Source: Massilia niastensis DSM 21313
GTDB lineage: Bacteria; Pseudomonadota; Gammaproteobacteria; Burkholderiales; Burkholderiaceae_D
Assembly (NCBI RefSeq): GCF_000382345.1
Contig: NZ_KB908079.1
Location: forward strand, 116,254-180,253
DNA: 64,000 nt
Direction: 5' to 3'
The position numbers and the translations under genes were made by a program. Below, in pieces: positions 51,343 through 61,260 of the stretch. How positions within the stretch are numbered: position 1 is the first letter of the stretch; each line of letters opens with the position of its first letter. The notes beneath the pieces are model-generated. The model ran no database searches and had not been told where the DNA came from. It saw only the letters and a program-made list of their open reading frames with translations.

Positions 51343-52425
51343 ATGTACGAAGACATGATGGGGACCAAACCGGTGTCGGAGCGCCAGCAGTTCGATGCCG
51401 GCGCTTTGGACGCCTGGATGCGTGGGCACGTCGACGGCTATCCCGGCGGCCCCTTGCAGGTCGCGCAGTTCAAGGGCGGTCAGTCGAACCCGACCTTCCT
51501 CCTGGACGCGGGCGCCACCCGCTACGTGCTGCGCACCAAGCCCGGGCCGGCGGCGAAGCTGCTGCCCTCCGCGCATGCGATCGAGCGCGAATTCCGCGTC
51601 ATGGGGGCGCTGCACGGCGCCGGCTTTCCGGCGCCGCGCCAGTTCGCGCTGTGCACCGACGAGTCGGTGATCGGGCGCGCCTTCTTCGTGATGGAGCATG
51701 TCGAGGGACGCGTCCTGTGGGAGCAGTCGCTGCCCGGCATGACGCCGGGAGAACGCGCCGCCATCTACGATGAGCTGAACCGCGTGATCGCGCGCCTGCA
51801 CACGCTGGACTACGCCGCCCTCGGGCTGGCCGACTATGGCAAGCCGGGCAACTACTTCGCGCGCCAGATCGAGCGCTGGACCCGGCAGTACCAGGCCTCG
51901 GCCACCGAACCGATTCCCGAGATGGAGCGCCTGATCGCATGGCTGCCGGCGCACATCCCGGCGGGCGACGACACCAGCATCGTGCACGGCGACTACCGCC
52001 TCGACAACATGATCTTCCACCCCACCGAGCCGCGCATCCTCGCGGTGCTCGACTGGGAGCTGTCGACCCTGGGCCACCCGCTGGCCGACTTCTCCTACCA
52101 CTGCATGAGCTGGCACATCCCGCCCGGCCAGTTCCGCGGCGTCGCGGGCCTGGACCTGGAAGCGCTCGGCATCCCTTCCCTGCCCGACTACGTGGCGCGC
52201 TACTGCGAACGCACCGGCAAGACGATCCGCGCAGAAGATTTCGATTTCTACCTGGCCTACAACATGTTCCGCCTGGCCGGCATCATGCAGGGCATCATGA
52301 AGCGCCATGTCGACGGCACCGCGTCCAGCGCCCAGGCGCTCGAGAACGGCAAGGCCGCGCGTCCGATGGCGGAGCTGGCGTGGCGCTTCGCCTCGCGCAG
52401 CCGCGCCCCGGTCACCAACCCATAA
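51343..52425 (+). CDS. APH-family kinase (ACAD10/11 or LvaA-like)
   Basis: A 360-residue kinase of the aminoglycoside-phosphotransferase fold. The nucleotide-binding N-lobe starts with [13 protein letters not shown]; the catalytic loop is [12 protein letters not shown] and the metal-binding motif [16 protein letters not shown]. This subgroup is not about antibiotics. In animals the same domain is fused to an acyl-CoA dehydrogenase (ACAD10/11), and in Pseudomonas LvaA phosphorylates 4-hydroxyacyl-CoA. The next gene is an acyl-CoA dehydrogenase of the matching type, 22 bases downstream, so a role in 4-hydroxy fatty acid breakdown is a good inference. A GGAGA ribosome-binding site precedes the ATG. 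Confidence 0.85.
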   Translation: MYEDMMGTKPVSERQQFDAGALDAWMRGHVDGYPGGPLQVAQFKGGQSNPTFLLDAGATRYVLRTKPGPAAKLLPSAHAIEREFRVMGALHGAGFPAPRQFALCTDESVIGRAFFVMEHVEGRVLWEQSLPGMTPGERAAIYDELNRVIARLHTLDYAALGLADYGKPGNYFARQIERWTRQYQASATEPIPEMERLIAWLPAHIPAGDDTSIVHGDYRLDNMIFHPTEPRILAVLDWELSTLGHPLADFSYHCMSWHIPPGQFRGVAGLDLEALGIPSLPDYVARYCERTGKTIRAEDFDFYLAYNMFRLAGIMQGIMKRHVDGTASSAQALENGKAARPMAELAWRFASRSRAPVTNP

Positions 52426-52447
52426 CAGACCTCACGAGGACAAGCAC

Positions 52448-53668
<1,221 letters not shown>

Positions 53669-53669
53669 G

Positions 53670-53704
53670 CGCCAGGCCTTGCCCGGCCGCTGGCGGGCCT
53701 GGCG
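53670..53704 (+). terminator. GC-rich hairpin after the kinase/dehydrogenase pair
   Basis: CGCCAGGCC (53670-53678) pairs with GGCCTGGCG (53696-53704), directly after the stop codon. There is no T run, so termination is uncertain. Confidence 0.4.
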
Positions 53705-53785
53705 ACGGGCCGCACGCCACCCGCTTTGCATACAGGTTGAGCTCAGCTACCATGGGGGCAGGCGGCGCGATCGCGCCGCTCCAAC

Positions 53786-56700
53786 ATGGGGGCAACCTTG
53801 CAGTTTTCCCGTCATTCGCTGCCGTCGATCCGGTCCAAGCTCTACATCCTGGTGCTGGCCTGCGTCCTGCCGATCCTGGTCGGCTACATGGCGCTCGCGC
53901 GCGACGCCGCCATCCGCGAGCGCGCCCACGTCGCGGAAGACGCGCAGACGGTGGCCCAGGTGCTGGCGGCGGCGGTCGACCGCGACCTCGACGCCGGCGA
54001 GACCGCCGCCCGCGTGCTCGCCAACTCGGCGCTGCTGGCGCGCGGCGACCTGGAGGGCTTCCACGTCGTCGCGCGCCAGCTGCTGCGCCCCGAATTCCCG
54101 GCCCAGGCGGTCGTGCTGAGCAGCCGCGACGGCACCCAGCTGGCGAATACCCGCTATCCCTACGGCGCCCCGCTGCCGCCCTCCGGCAATCCCCAGGACA
54201 TCGAGCGCGTGTTCGCCAGCGGCGACGCGATCGCCTCGGGCCTGTACCGCACCGACGCCGACCAGTCCTTCGTCCTGTCGGTCGACGTGCCGGTCTGGAA
54301 GGATGGCAAGGTGAACTACGTGCTGTCGGTGCAGCTGCGCCCGAGACGGCTGGCCGAGCTGCTCGACAGCCAGCGCCTGCCGGACAGCTGGGTCGCCGAG
54401 ATCTACGAGAAACGCCACCTGATGGTGTCGCGCAGCGCCGATCCGGGCGCCAACCTCGGTGCGCCGATGGCGCCCGCGCTGGCGGCCGAGGTGACCAGGC
54501 ACGAGGCCGGCATCGTCCCGCTGAACCAGAGCGACGAGACGGCCGGCTACGCCGCCTTTGCCCGTTCGCCCAAGCACGACTGGGTGGTGGCGATCCGCTT
54601 CCCGCGCGAAGCCGCGCGCGAACTGCTCGGCCATTCGCTGGCGACGACCATGGTCGCGATCGCGGCCCTGCTGGCGCTCAGCCTGGGGCTGGCCTGGGCG
54701 CTCGGCGGCGCGATCGCGCGCGCGGTGCAGGGCCTGGCGGCGCCGGCCGAAAGCCTGGGACGGGGCGAACCGCTGGCGCTGCCGCCGCCCGAGATCCGCG
54801 AAGTCGACACCGTGGCCAGGGCCCTGCACCGGCTCGACACCGAACTGCAGGAATACCGCACCCGCCACGGCGCCCTGGTGGCGGCCCGCACCACCGAGCT
54901 GGAACGCTCGAAGGCCCAGCTCGAGATCGTGTACGCGACCGCCCCGGTCGGGCTGTGCTTCATGGACACCGACATGCGGATCGTGATGATCAACGACTAC
55001 CTGGCCCGGGTCAACGCGCGGCCGGCGCACGAGCACATCGGCCATACCCTGACCGAACTGCTGGGCGAGGTCGGTCACGCGTTCGAGACCGGCTACCGCC
55101 GCGTGCTGGAAAACGGCCGCCCGGTGGTCGAGCAGGAAGCCACCGGCGAGGTGCCGGCCACGCCGGGCGTGCTGCGCCACTGGATCTCGAGCTACTACCC
55201 GGTGTTCGGGCCGGACCGGCAACTGGTCGGGGTGAACGCCGTGGTGCTCGACATCACCGAGCGCAAGCAGCAGGAGCAGCGCAACCGCGACAACGAAGAG
55301 ATGTTCCGCGCCCTGTTCGAAGCCTCGGGCGACGCCCACGTGCTGGTGGCCTATGCGGCCGGCTTCGTCAGCGCCAACCAGGCGGCGGCCGACCTGTTCG
55401 GCTACGCCAGCGTCGACGAACTGCTGGACGAGTCGCCGGCAAGCACCGCGCCGCCGCTGCAGCTGGACGGCCGCAACAGCGAGGAAGCGGCGCTCGAGTA
55501 CATGCGCCGCACCCTGACCGAAGGCCGGGTCCAGTTCGAATGGCTGCACAAGCGCGCCGACGGCAGCGTGTTCCATGCCGACGTGCTGCTCAACCGGGTC
55601 GATATCGGCGGCGTCGGCATGATGCAGGGCACCATCCGCGACATCAGCGCGCGGGTGGCGGCCGAGACCGCGCTGCGCGCCACCGGCGCCCGCCTGGCCC
55701 AGCGCGAACGCTTCCTGCGCACCGTCACCGACAACCTGCCGGCCCTGGTCGGCTACTGGGACGCCGAGGTGCGCTGCCAGTTCGCCAACCGTCCCTATCT
55801 CGAATGGCTCGGCCGCAGCGAGGAAGACACGCTCGGGCGCAGGGCCGAGGAAATCCTCGACGCCGCGCAGATCGAGCAGGTCCGCCCCTACCTCGACGGC
55901 GTGCTGGCCGGCGAGCCGCAAGCCTTCGAGCGCGAGCTGGCCAAGCCCGGCGGCACGTTCATTCATGCGTGGAGCAACTTCATCCCCGACATCGACGAAA
56001 CCGGCCAGGTGCGCGGCTTCTACATGCTGGACGCCGACGTCACTGAACTCAAGCGCACCCAGTCGCAACTGGTCGAAGCCCTGGAGCAGGCGGAACAGGC
56101 CAGCCGCGCCAAGGGCGAGTTCCTGGCCAACATGAGCCACGAGCTGCGCACACCGATGAATGCGATCGTCGGGCTGGCGCGCCTGCTCGAGGAAGGCCAG
56201 CTGGGCCGGCGCGAGCGCGGCTACGTGGCGCGCATGAAGACGGCCGCGCACTCGCTGCTGGGCATGCTGAGCGACCTGCTCGATTTCTCGCGCATCGAGG
56301 CCGGCCGCCTGACCCTCGAGCGCACCGCCTTCCGGGTCGACGAAGTCCTGGCCAGCATTGCCGTGCTGACCGCCTCGAACGCCTGGGCCAAGGGCGTCGA
56401 GCCGGTGTTCGTGGTGGAGCCGGCCTCGCCCCCCGCGCTGCTGGGCGATCCGATGCGGCTGCAGCAGGTGCTGCTGAACCTGGTCGGGAATGCGGTCAAG
56501 TTCACCGAGCATGGCGAGATCGTGCTGTCGATCCAGGTGCGCGAGCGCGGCGCCGGCACGGTCACCCTGGCGTTTTCGGTGCGCGACACCGGCATCGGCA
56601 TCGCCCCCGAACAGCAGGCCCGCATCTTCGAAGTCTTTTCCCAGGCCGACAGCTCGACCAGCCGCAAGTACGGCGGCGCCGGGCTCGGGCTGTCGATCGT

Positions 56701-58267
56701 GCGGCGCCTGGTGGAACTCGCGGGCGGCGCCCTGTCGGTGACCAGCGCGCCGGGCGCCGGCGCCGAATTCCGCTTCGAACTGCCCTTTGCGGTGGTGGAC
56801 GAGGAGCCGGCCGCGCCGCCCACCGGCAGGCGCGCCCTGGCGGTGCTGGTCGCGGACGACAACGACAGCGCGCGCGCCGCCCTGGTCGCGGCCTGCGCCT
56901 CCTTCGGCTGGACCGTGGACAGCGTCCCCTCGGGCGCCGCGGCGCTGGAGCGGCTGCGCTCGGGCCAGCAGTACAACCTGGCCTTCCTCGACAGCGTCAT
57001 GGACGACGTCGACGGCGTCACCGTGCTGTCCAGCGCGCGCGCCGGCGGCCTGGCCGCGCTGCCGCGCTTCTGCCTGCTGGCCGCCGATCCGGACGCCGAC
57101 CGCCTGGCCGAGCTGGCCGGCCAGCTGCACGCCGACGCCGTGCTGGCCAAGCCCTTCACCATGACCACGCTGCGCATCGCCATCGAGCGCATGGTGGACG
57201 GCGGCCAGCACCCCGAGCCGGCGCGTTCGGCGCCGCTGTCCGCCCGCCTGCAGGGGATGCGCGTGCTGGTGGTCGAGGACAACCCAATCAACCAGGAAGT
57301 GGCCAGCCTGATCCTGACCCACGCCGGCGCCACGGTCGACATCGCCGACAACGGCCAGATCGCGGTCAGCATGCTGTCCGAACGCCCCGTCTACGACGCG
57401 ATCCTGATGGACTTGCAGATGCCGGTGATGAACGGCTACGAGGCCGCGGCCGCGATCCGCGCCGCCGGCCTGACCATTCCGATCTTCGCGATGACCGCGA
57501 ATGCGCTGGACGAGGACCGCCAGCGCTCGTTCGCGGCCGGCATGCAGGCCCACCTGGCCAAACCCATCGACGTCGACCAGCTGGTTGCCGCCCTGGAACA
57601 GATTGCCGTGCCGCACGCCGCGGCCATGGCGGAGCTCGCGCCCGCGCCGCCGCTCGCGATGCCGGTGCCGGGACAGCTCGACGGGATCGACCTGAAGGCG
57701 ACCCTGCCCCGTTTCGCCGGCAGCTTCGAGCGCTTCGTCGCCGTGTTCACCCGTTTCGCGGCCGGCTACCCGGCCACCGTGGCCGAGCTGCGCACCCTGG
57801 TCGACGCCGGCGACCGCCAGGGCGCCCAACAGGTGGCGCACCGGCTGCGCGGCGTCGCCGGCAACCTGGGTGCCGACGCCGTGGCGCGCGGGGCGCACGA
57901 GCTGGAGCTGGCGCTGCGCGGCGCCGACCAGGCCACGGTCGTGCTGCGCGTGGCCGACGTGGTGCACGCCCTCGAGGACATGGCCCGCACCGCCGCCGAG
58001 CTCGAAGGGACGGGCGCCGCCCCCCTGCTCGATGCCGGCGCGAACGGCTGCGCGGTGGCGCTGAACGAATCGCTGGCGCGCCTGCTGCAACTGCTACAGA
58101 ATAACAACATGAAGGCCATCGCCCAATTCGACGCCGTGCGGCCGGCGCTGGGGGCGCTGGCCAGTCCGGATGCCGTGGCCGCGCTGGCGGAGTCCGTCGG
58201 CTCGCTGCGTTTCGAGCAGGCCGCGCGGCAGGTGGAAGACCTCATGCAGCGGAGGGCGGAACCATGA
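53786..58267 (+). CDS. Large membrane hybrid histidine kinase (sensor, three PAS, HisKA, HATPase, two REC, HPt)
   Basis: A 1493-residue sensor. Two membrane segments (about 20-38 and 290-310) enclose a periplasmic double-Cache-like domain. Then come a short linker, three PAS domains (about 385-500, 505-625, 640-760), HisKA with His785 in NMSHELRTP, HATPase (NLVGNAVKF, DTGIGI, GAGLGLS), REC1 (Asp1069 in FLDSVMDD), REC2 (Asp1209 in LMDLQMP) and an HPt domain (His1352 in VAHRLRGVAG). A full internal phosphorelay His-Asp-His is thus present. The last four bases overlap a REC-GGDEF gene, its probable target. Ligand unknown. Confidence 0.92.
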   Translation: MGATLQFSRHSLPSIRSKLYILVLACVLPILVGYMALARDAAIRERAHVAEDAQTVAQVLAAAVDRDLDAGETAARVLANSALLARGDLEGFHVVARQLLRPEFPAQAVVLSSRDGTQLANTRYPYGAPLPPSGNPQDIERVFASGDAIASGLYRTDADQSFVLSVDVPVWKDGKVNYVLSVQLRPRRLAELLDSQRLPDSWVAEIYEKRHLMVSRSADPGANLGAPMAPALAAEVTRHEAGIVPLNQSDETAGYAAFARSPKHDWVVAIRFPREAARELLGHSLATTMVAIAALLALSLGLAWALGGAIARAVQGLAAPAESLGRGEPLALPPPEIREVDTVARALHRLDTELQEYRTRHGALVAARTTELERSKAQLEIVYATAPVGLCFMDTDMRIVMINDYLARVNARPAHEHIGHTLTELLGEVGHAFETGYRRVLENGRPVVEQEATGEVPATPGVLRHWISSYYPVFGPDRQLVGVNAVVLDITERKQQEQRNRDNEEMFRALFEASGDAHVLVAYAAGFVSANQAAADLFGYASVDELLDESPASTAPPLQLDGRNSEEAALEYMRRTLTEGRVQFEWLHKRADGSVFHADVLLNRVDIGGVGMMQGTIRDISARVAAETALRATGARLAQRERFLRTVTDNLPALVGYWDAEVRCQFANRPYLEWLGRSEEDTLGRRAEEILDAAQIEQVRPYLDGVLAGEPQAFERELAKPGGTFIHAWSNFIPDIDETGQVRGFYMLDADVTELKRTQSQLVEALEQAEQASRAKGEFLANMSHELRTPMNAIVGLARLLEEGQLGRRERGYVARMKTAAHSLLGMLSDLLDFSRIEAGRLTLERTAFRVDEVLASIAVLTASNAWAKGVEPVFVVEPASPPALLGDPMRLQQVLLNLVGNAVKFTEHGEIVLSIQVRERGAGTVTLAFSVRDTGIGIAPEQQARIFEVFSQADSSTSRKYGGAGLGLSIVRRLVELAGGALSVTSAPGAGAEFRFELPFAVVDEEPAAPPTGRRALAVLVADDNDSARAALVAACASFGWTVDSVPSGAAALERLRSGQQYNLAFLDSVMDDVDGVTVLSSARAGGLAALPRFCLLAADPDADRLAELAGQLHADAVLAKPFTMTTLRIAIERMVDGGQHPEPARSAPLSARLQGMRVLVVEDNPINQEVASLILTHAGATVDIADNGQIAVSMLSERPVYDAILMDLQMPVMNGYEAAAAIRAAGLTIPIFAMTANALDEDRQRSFAAGMQAHLAKPIDVDQLVAALEQIAVPHAAAMAELAPAPPLAMPVPGQLDGIDLKATLPRFAGSFERFVAVFTRFAAGYPATVAELRTLVDAGDRQGAQQVAHRLRGVAGNLGADAVARGAHELELALRGADQATVVLRVADVVHALEDMARTAAELEGTGAAPLLDAGANGCAVALNESLARLLQLLQNNNMKAIAQFDAVRPALGALASPDAVAALAESVGSLRFEQAARQVEDLMQRRAEP

Positions 58268-59205
58268 GCTGGACTGAAATAGCGCTGAACGGCCGCGTCC
58301 TGGTGGTCGACGACGCGATGGAAAACATCCAGATCCTGCATGGGGCGCTGCAGGGCGAGCAGGAAGTGCTGTTCGCGCTGGACGGCTCGCGCGCGCTGGA
58401 ACTGGCGCGCACCCAGCATCCCGACCTGATCCTGCTGGATGCCGTGATGCCCGGCATCGACGGCTATGCGGTGTGCGCGGCGCTGCAGGCCGGGCCGGAA
58501 ACGCGCGACATCCCGGTCATCTTCGTCACCGCGCTGAATACGCCCGAGGACGAGACCCGGGCCCTGGCCGCCGGCGCCGCCGACTTCATCTCCAAGCCGG
58601 TGAACGCCGCCGTGGTGCGGGCGCGGGTGCGCACCCAGCTGACCGTCAAGCGCCAGGCCGACGCCCTGCGCGCCCTGACCCTGACCGACGCGCTGACCGG
58701 GGTGGCCAACCGGCGCGCCTTCGACGAACGCCTCGAGGCCGAGTGGCGGCGCTGCGCGCGCGCGGGACTGCCGGTGGCCCTGATCCTGGTCGACGTCGAC
58801 CACTTCAAGCTGTACAACGATTACTACGGACACCAGGCCGGCGACGCCTGCCTGGTGCAGGTCGCGGCCGCGCTGCGGCGCGGCGCCAGCCGCACCCACG
58901 ACCTGGTGAGCCGCTACGGGGGCGAGGAATTCGCGGTGCTGCTGCCCCAGCTCGACGCGAAAGGCGCGGAAGGGGTCGCGCGGCGCCTGCTGGACTCGCT
59001 GGCCCAGCTGCACCTGCCGCACGCGGCCTCGCCGACCTCGCCCAACCTGACCGTCAGCATGGGCCTGTGCAGCTTCGTGCCGCAGGAGGGCCAGCCCGCT
59101 ACGACCCTGGTCGCGGAAGCCGACACCCTGCTCTACCAGGCCAAGGCCGGAGGGCGCAACCAGTACCGCATGTGCGCCAACGGCGCCAATGCCGCTCAGA
59201 CGTAG
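58264..59205 (+). CDS. REC-GGDEF response regulator (diguanylate cyclase, PleD/WspR-like)
   Basis: A 313-residue response regulator: a receiver domain (VLVVDDAMENIQ, phospho-acceptor Asp59 in LILLDAVMPG, KPVNAAV) and a GGDEF domain with catalytic GGEEF at 219-223. An RxxD inhibitory site (RTHD) stands five residues before the motif. Phosphorylation at Asp59 should promote dimerisation and c-di-GMP production. The ATG overlaps the hybrid-kinase stop (ATGA), so the HPt domain of that kinase is the likely phosphodonor. Its end overlaps the convergent MaoC gene by ten bases. Confidence 0.93.
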   Translation: MSWTEIALNGRVLVVDDAMENIQILHGALQGEQEVLFALDGSRALELARTQHPDLILLDAVMPGIDGYAVCAALQAGPETRDIPVIFVTALNTPEDETRALAAGAADFISKPVNAAVVRARVRTQLTVKRQADALRALTLTDALTGVANRRAFDERLEAEWRRCARAGLPVALILVDVDHFKLYNDYYGHQAGDACLVQVAAALRRGASRTHDLVSRYGGEEFAVLLPQLDAKGAEGVARRLLDSLAQLHLPHAASPTSPNLTVSMGLCSFVPQEGQPATTLVAEADTLLYQAKAGGRNQYRMCANGANAAQT

Positions 59206-59651
59206 CAGCGGATCAGGAATTCGGCCACGCACACGGGGCGGTCCCCGCCTTCGCGCTCGATGCTCGCGTCCCAGGTCAGCTGCAGGCCGCCGGCGACCGG
59301 ATCGACCGCCGCCAGGGTCCAGCGCGCCCGCACCCGGCTGCCGGACGGCAGCGGCGCCGGAAAGCGCACCTTGTTCAGCCCGTAATTGACGCCCATGCGC
59401 ATGCCGCCGATGGCCAGCGCGCTCTCCAGCATGGCCGGCAGCAGCGACAGGGTCAGGAAACCGTGGGCCACCGGCCCGCCGAAAGGCGACTCGCGCCGGC
59501 AGCGCTCCGGGTCGACATGGATCCACTGGCGGTCGTCGGTGGCCTCGGCAAAGGCCCCGATGCGGCCCTGGCCGACGTCGAACCAGTCGGACACCGCCAC
59601 CTCGGCGCCCGCCAGCGCCGCCAGTTCGCCGAGTTGCAGGGACCTAGGCAT
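59196..59651 (-). CDS. MaoC-like hydratase (second of a pair)
   Basis: A 151-residue single hot-dog-fold protein of the MaoC/(R)-enoyl-CoA-hydratase group. The hydratase motif reads FAEATDDRQWIHVDPERC with the Asp and His that activate water, then GPVAHGFLTLSLLP. It would hydrate an enoyl-CoA. It is the last gene of a four-gene operon: two acyl-CoA dehydrogenases, then two MaoC proteins. Its ATG overlaps the preceding MaoC gene by eight bases. Two adjacent single-domain MaoC genes may form a heterodimer; this is inference. Confidence 0.88.
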   Translation of the reverse strand: MPRSLQLGELAALAGAEVAVSDWFDVGQGRIGAFAEATDDRQWIHVDPERCRRESPFGGPVAHGFLTLSLLPAMLESALAIGGMRMGVNYGLNKVRFPAPLPSGSRVRARWTLAAVDPVAGGLQLTWDASIEREGGDRPVCVAEFLIRCYV

Positions 59652-60111
59652 CGGCGCCTCCCTGCGGCCGGCGGCCGAACATGCTCATGCCCTCGATGGT
59701 GCAGACTTCCTCGCCGTGCTGGTTGGTGGCCACCCATTTCGACCACACCACGCCGCGGTCGGGCTTGGTAGCCGAGGCCTTGACCTGCTGGGTGACATAG
59801 CGCACCCGCAGGGTGTCGCCGCCGCGCACCGGCTGGCGCCAGCGCACGCTGTCCAGGCCGGGCGAGCCCATGCCCGAGGAGGACAGCAGCAGCCCGTCGA
59901 CCACCATCCGCATGATCATGCTGCAGGTATGCCAGCCGCTGGCGATCACGCCGCCGTAGATCGAGGCGCCCGCTGCTTCGTGGTCGACGTGGAAGGGTTG
60001 CGGATCGAACTGGCGCGCGAACGCGATGATCTCTTCTTCCGTCACGCCGCGTTCGCCCAGGTCGATTTCCTGGCCGGGATGGAAGTCCTCGAAATACCAT
60101 TGCCTGCTCAT
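59644..60111 (-). CDS. MaoC-like hydratase (first of a pair)
   Basis: A 155-residue MaoC-domain protein starting MSRQWYFEDFHPGQEI. Active-site motif: FARQFDPQPFHVDHEAAG with Asp and His in place, then YGGVIASGWHT. It acts on an enoyl- or similar CoA thioester in the cytoplasm. The start was set at the ATG that overlaps the stop of the upstream acyl-CoA dehydrogenase (ATGA). The longer open frame further upstream is a shadow of that gene. Confidence 0.88.
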   Translation of the reverse strand: MSRQWYFEDFHPGQEIDLGERGVTEEEIIAFARQFDPQPFHVDHEAAGASIYGGVIASGWHTCSMIMRMVVDGLLLSSSGMGSPGLDSVRWRQPVRGGDTLRVRYVTQQVKASATKPDRGVVWSKWVATNQHGEEVCTIEGMSMFGRRPQGGADA

Positions 60112-61250
60112 GCCGCCTCCGCGCGGAAACCCGGCTGCGCGATGAAGCGCGCCAGGTGGTGATCGCTGTCGCCGAGCGTGAGTTCGATCATCGCCAGGCG
60201 CTTGAAATAGTGGGACGCCGCCAGCTCGTCGGTCACCCCCATGCCGCCATGCAGCTGGACCGCCTGCTGGCCGATGAAGCGCGCCGCCTGGCCGACCCGG
60301 TACTTGGCGGCCGAGACGGCGCGCCGGCGTTCTTCCGCATCGTCGCCCGCCAGCCGCATCGCCGCCAGCAGCGCCATCGAGCGCGCCTGCTCCAGGTGCA
60401 TATACATGTCGGCCATGCGGTGCTGCAGCGACTGGAACTTGCCGATCGGGACGCCGAACTGCTGGCGCGTCTTCAGGTAGTCGAACGTGGCGTCGAACAG
60501 CGCCTGCATGGCGCCCAGCGCCTCCGCGCACAGCAGCGCTGCGCCGTAGTCGAGCGCCGCGTCGAGGATGGCCATGCCCTCGCCCTCGGCGCCGATGCGC
60601 GCGCCGGCCGGCACCACGACACCATCGAGCACCACGTCGGCGGCGCGCATGCCGTCGAGCGTGCGGTAGCCCGTCACGCGCAGGCCGGGGCTGTCGGCGG
60701 GCACCGCGAACAGGGTGATGCCGTCCGCGTCGCGCTGCTGGCCCCTGCTCCGCGCCGTGACCACCAGCACGCCGGCCTCGACGCCGTGCAGCACGACCTT
60801 CTTCTCGCCGCTCAGGCGATAACCGTCCCCGTGCGCTTCGGCGCGGGTGGCGATGTCGGTCATGTCGTGGCGCGACTGGCGCTCGCCCAGGGCGCAGGCC
60901 AGTTTCAACGCGCCGCCGGCCACCTGCTCGAGCAGCTCGCCATGGCCGCCGCCGAGGCGCAGGAATTCGGCGCCCAGCACCGTGGCCAGGTAGGGCTCGA
61001 CCACCAGGCCGCGCCCCAGCTCCTGCATCACGACGAACATGTCGACCGCGCTGCCGTCGAAGCCGCCGTGCTGTTCTGGCACCGGCAGGGCCGTCATCCC
61101 CAGTTCGGCGAGCGTGGCCCAGGCGGCGTCGGAGACGCCGGCTTCCGAGCGCACGATGGCGCGGCGCGCCTCGAAACCGTAGTCGCGGCCGATCCAGCGC
61201 CTGAGCGCATCGGCGAACTGGAGCTGCTCTTCCTTGAAATTGAAATTCAT
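60108..61250 (-). CDS. Acyl-CoA dehydrogenase (beta-type partner)
   Basis: A 380-residue acyl-CoA dehydrogenase, starting MNFNFKEEQLQFADALRRW. The FAD-binding part contains RQQFGVPIGKFQSLQHRMAD and QAVQLHGGMGVTDELAASHY. The usual C-terminal Glu-containing block is replaced by ELTLGDSDHHLARF, so catalysis may depend on a partner subunit. This is the pattern of heterotetrameric dehydrogenases encoded by adjacent genes, as in steroid side-chain breakdown. It lies ten bases after the other dehydrogenase gene, which supports pairing. Confidence 0.88.
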   Translation of the reverse strand: MNFNFKEEQLQFADALRRWIGRDYGFEARRAIVRSEAGVSDAAWATLAELGMTALPVPEQHGGFDGSAVDMFVVMQELGRGLVVEPYLATVLGAEFLRLGGGHGELLEQVAGGALKLACALGERQSRHDMTDIATRAEAHGDGYRLSGEKKVVLHGVEAGVLVVTARSRGQQRDADGITLFAVPADSPGLRVTGYRTLDGMRAADVVLDGVVVPAGARIGAEGEGMAILDAALDYGAALLCAEALGAMQALFDATFDYLKTRQQFGVPIGKFQSLQHRMADMYMHLEQARSMALLAAMRLAGDDAEERRRAVSAAKYRVGQAARFIGQQAVQLHGGMGVTDELAASHYFKRLAMIELTLGDSDHHLARFIAQPGFRAEAA

Positions 61251-61260
61251 CTCGGTCCCC

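Noticed and set aside
51343..52425. Aminoglycoside resistance from the APH-fold kinase
   Set aside because: The fold is shared, but the neighbouring ACAD11-type dehydrogenase and overall motifs point to CoA-ester metabolism.
53747..58090. A 1447-codon open frame on the minus strand opposite the hybrid kinase
   Set aside because: Same cause: antisense shadow of a GC-rich gene with low-complexity product. The plus-strand gene has all kinase motifs.
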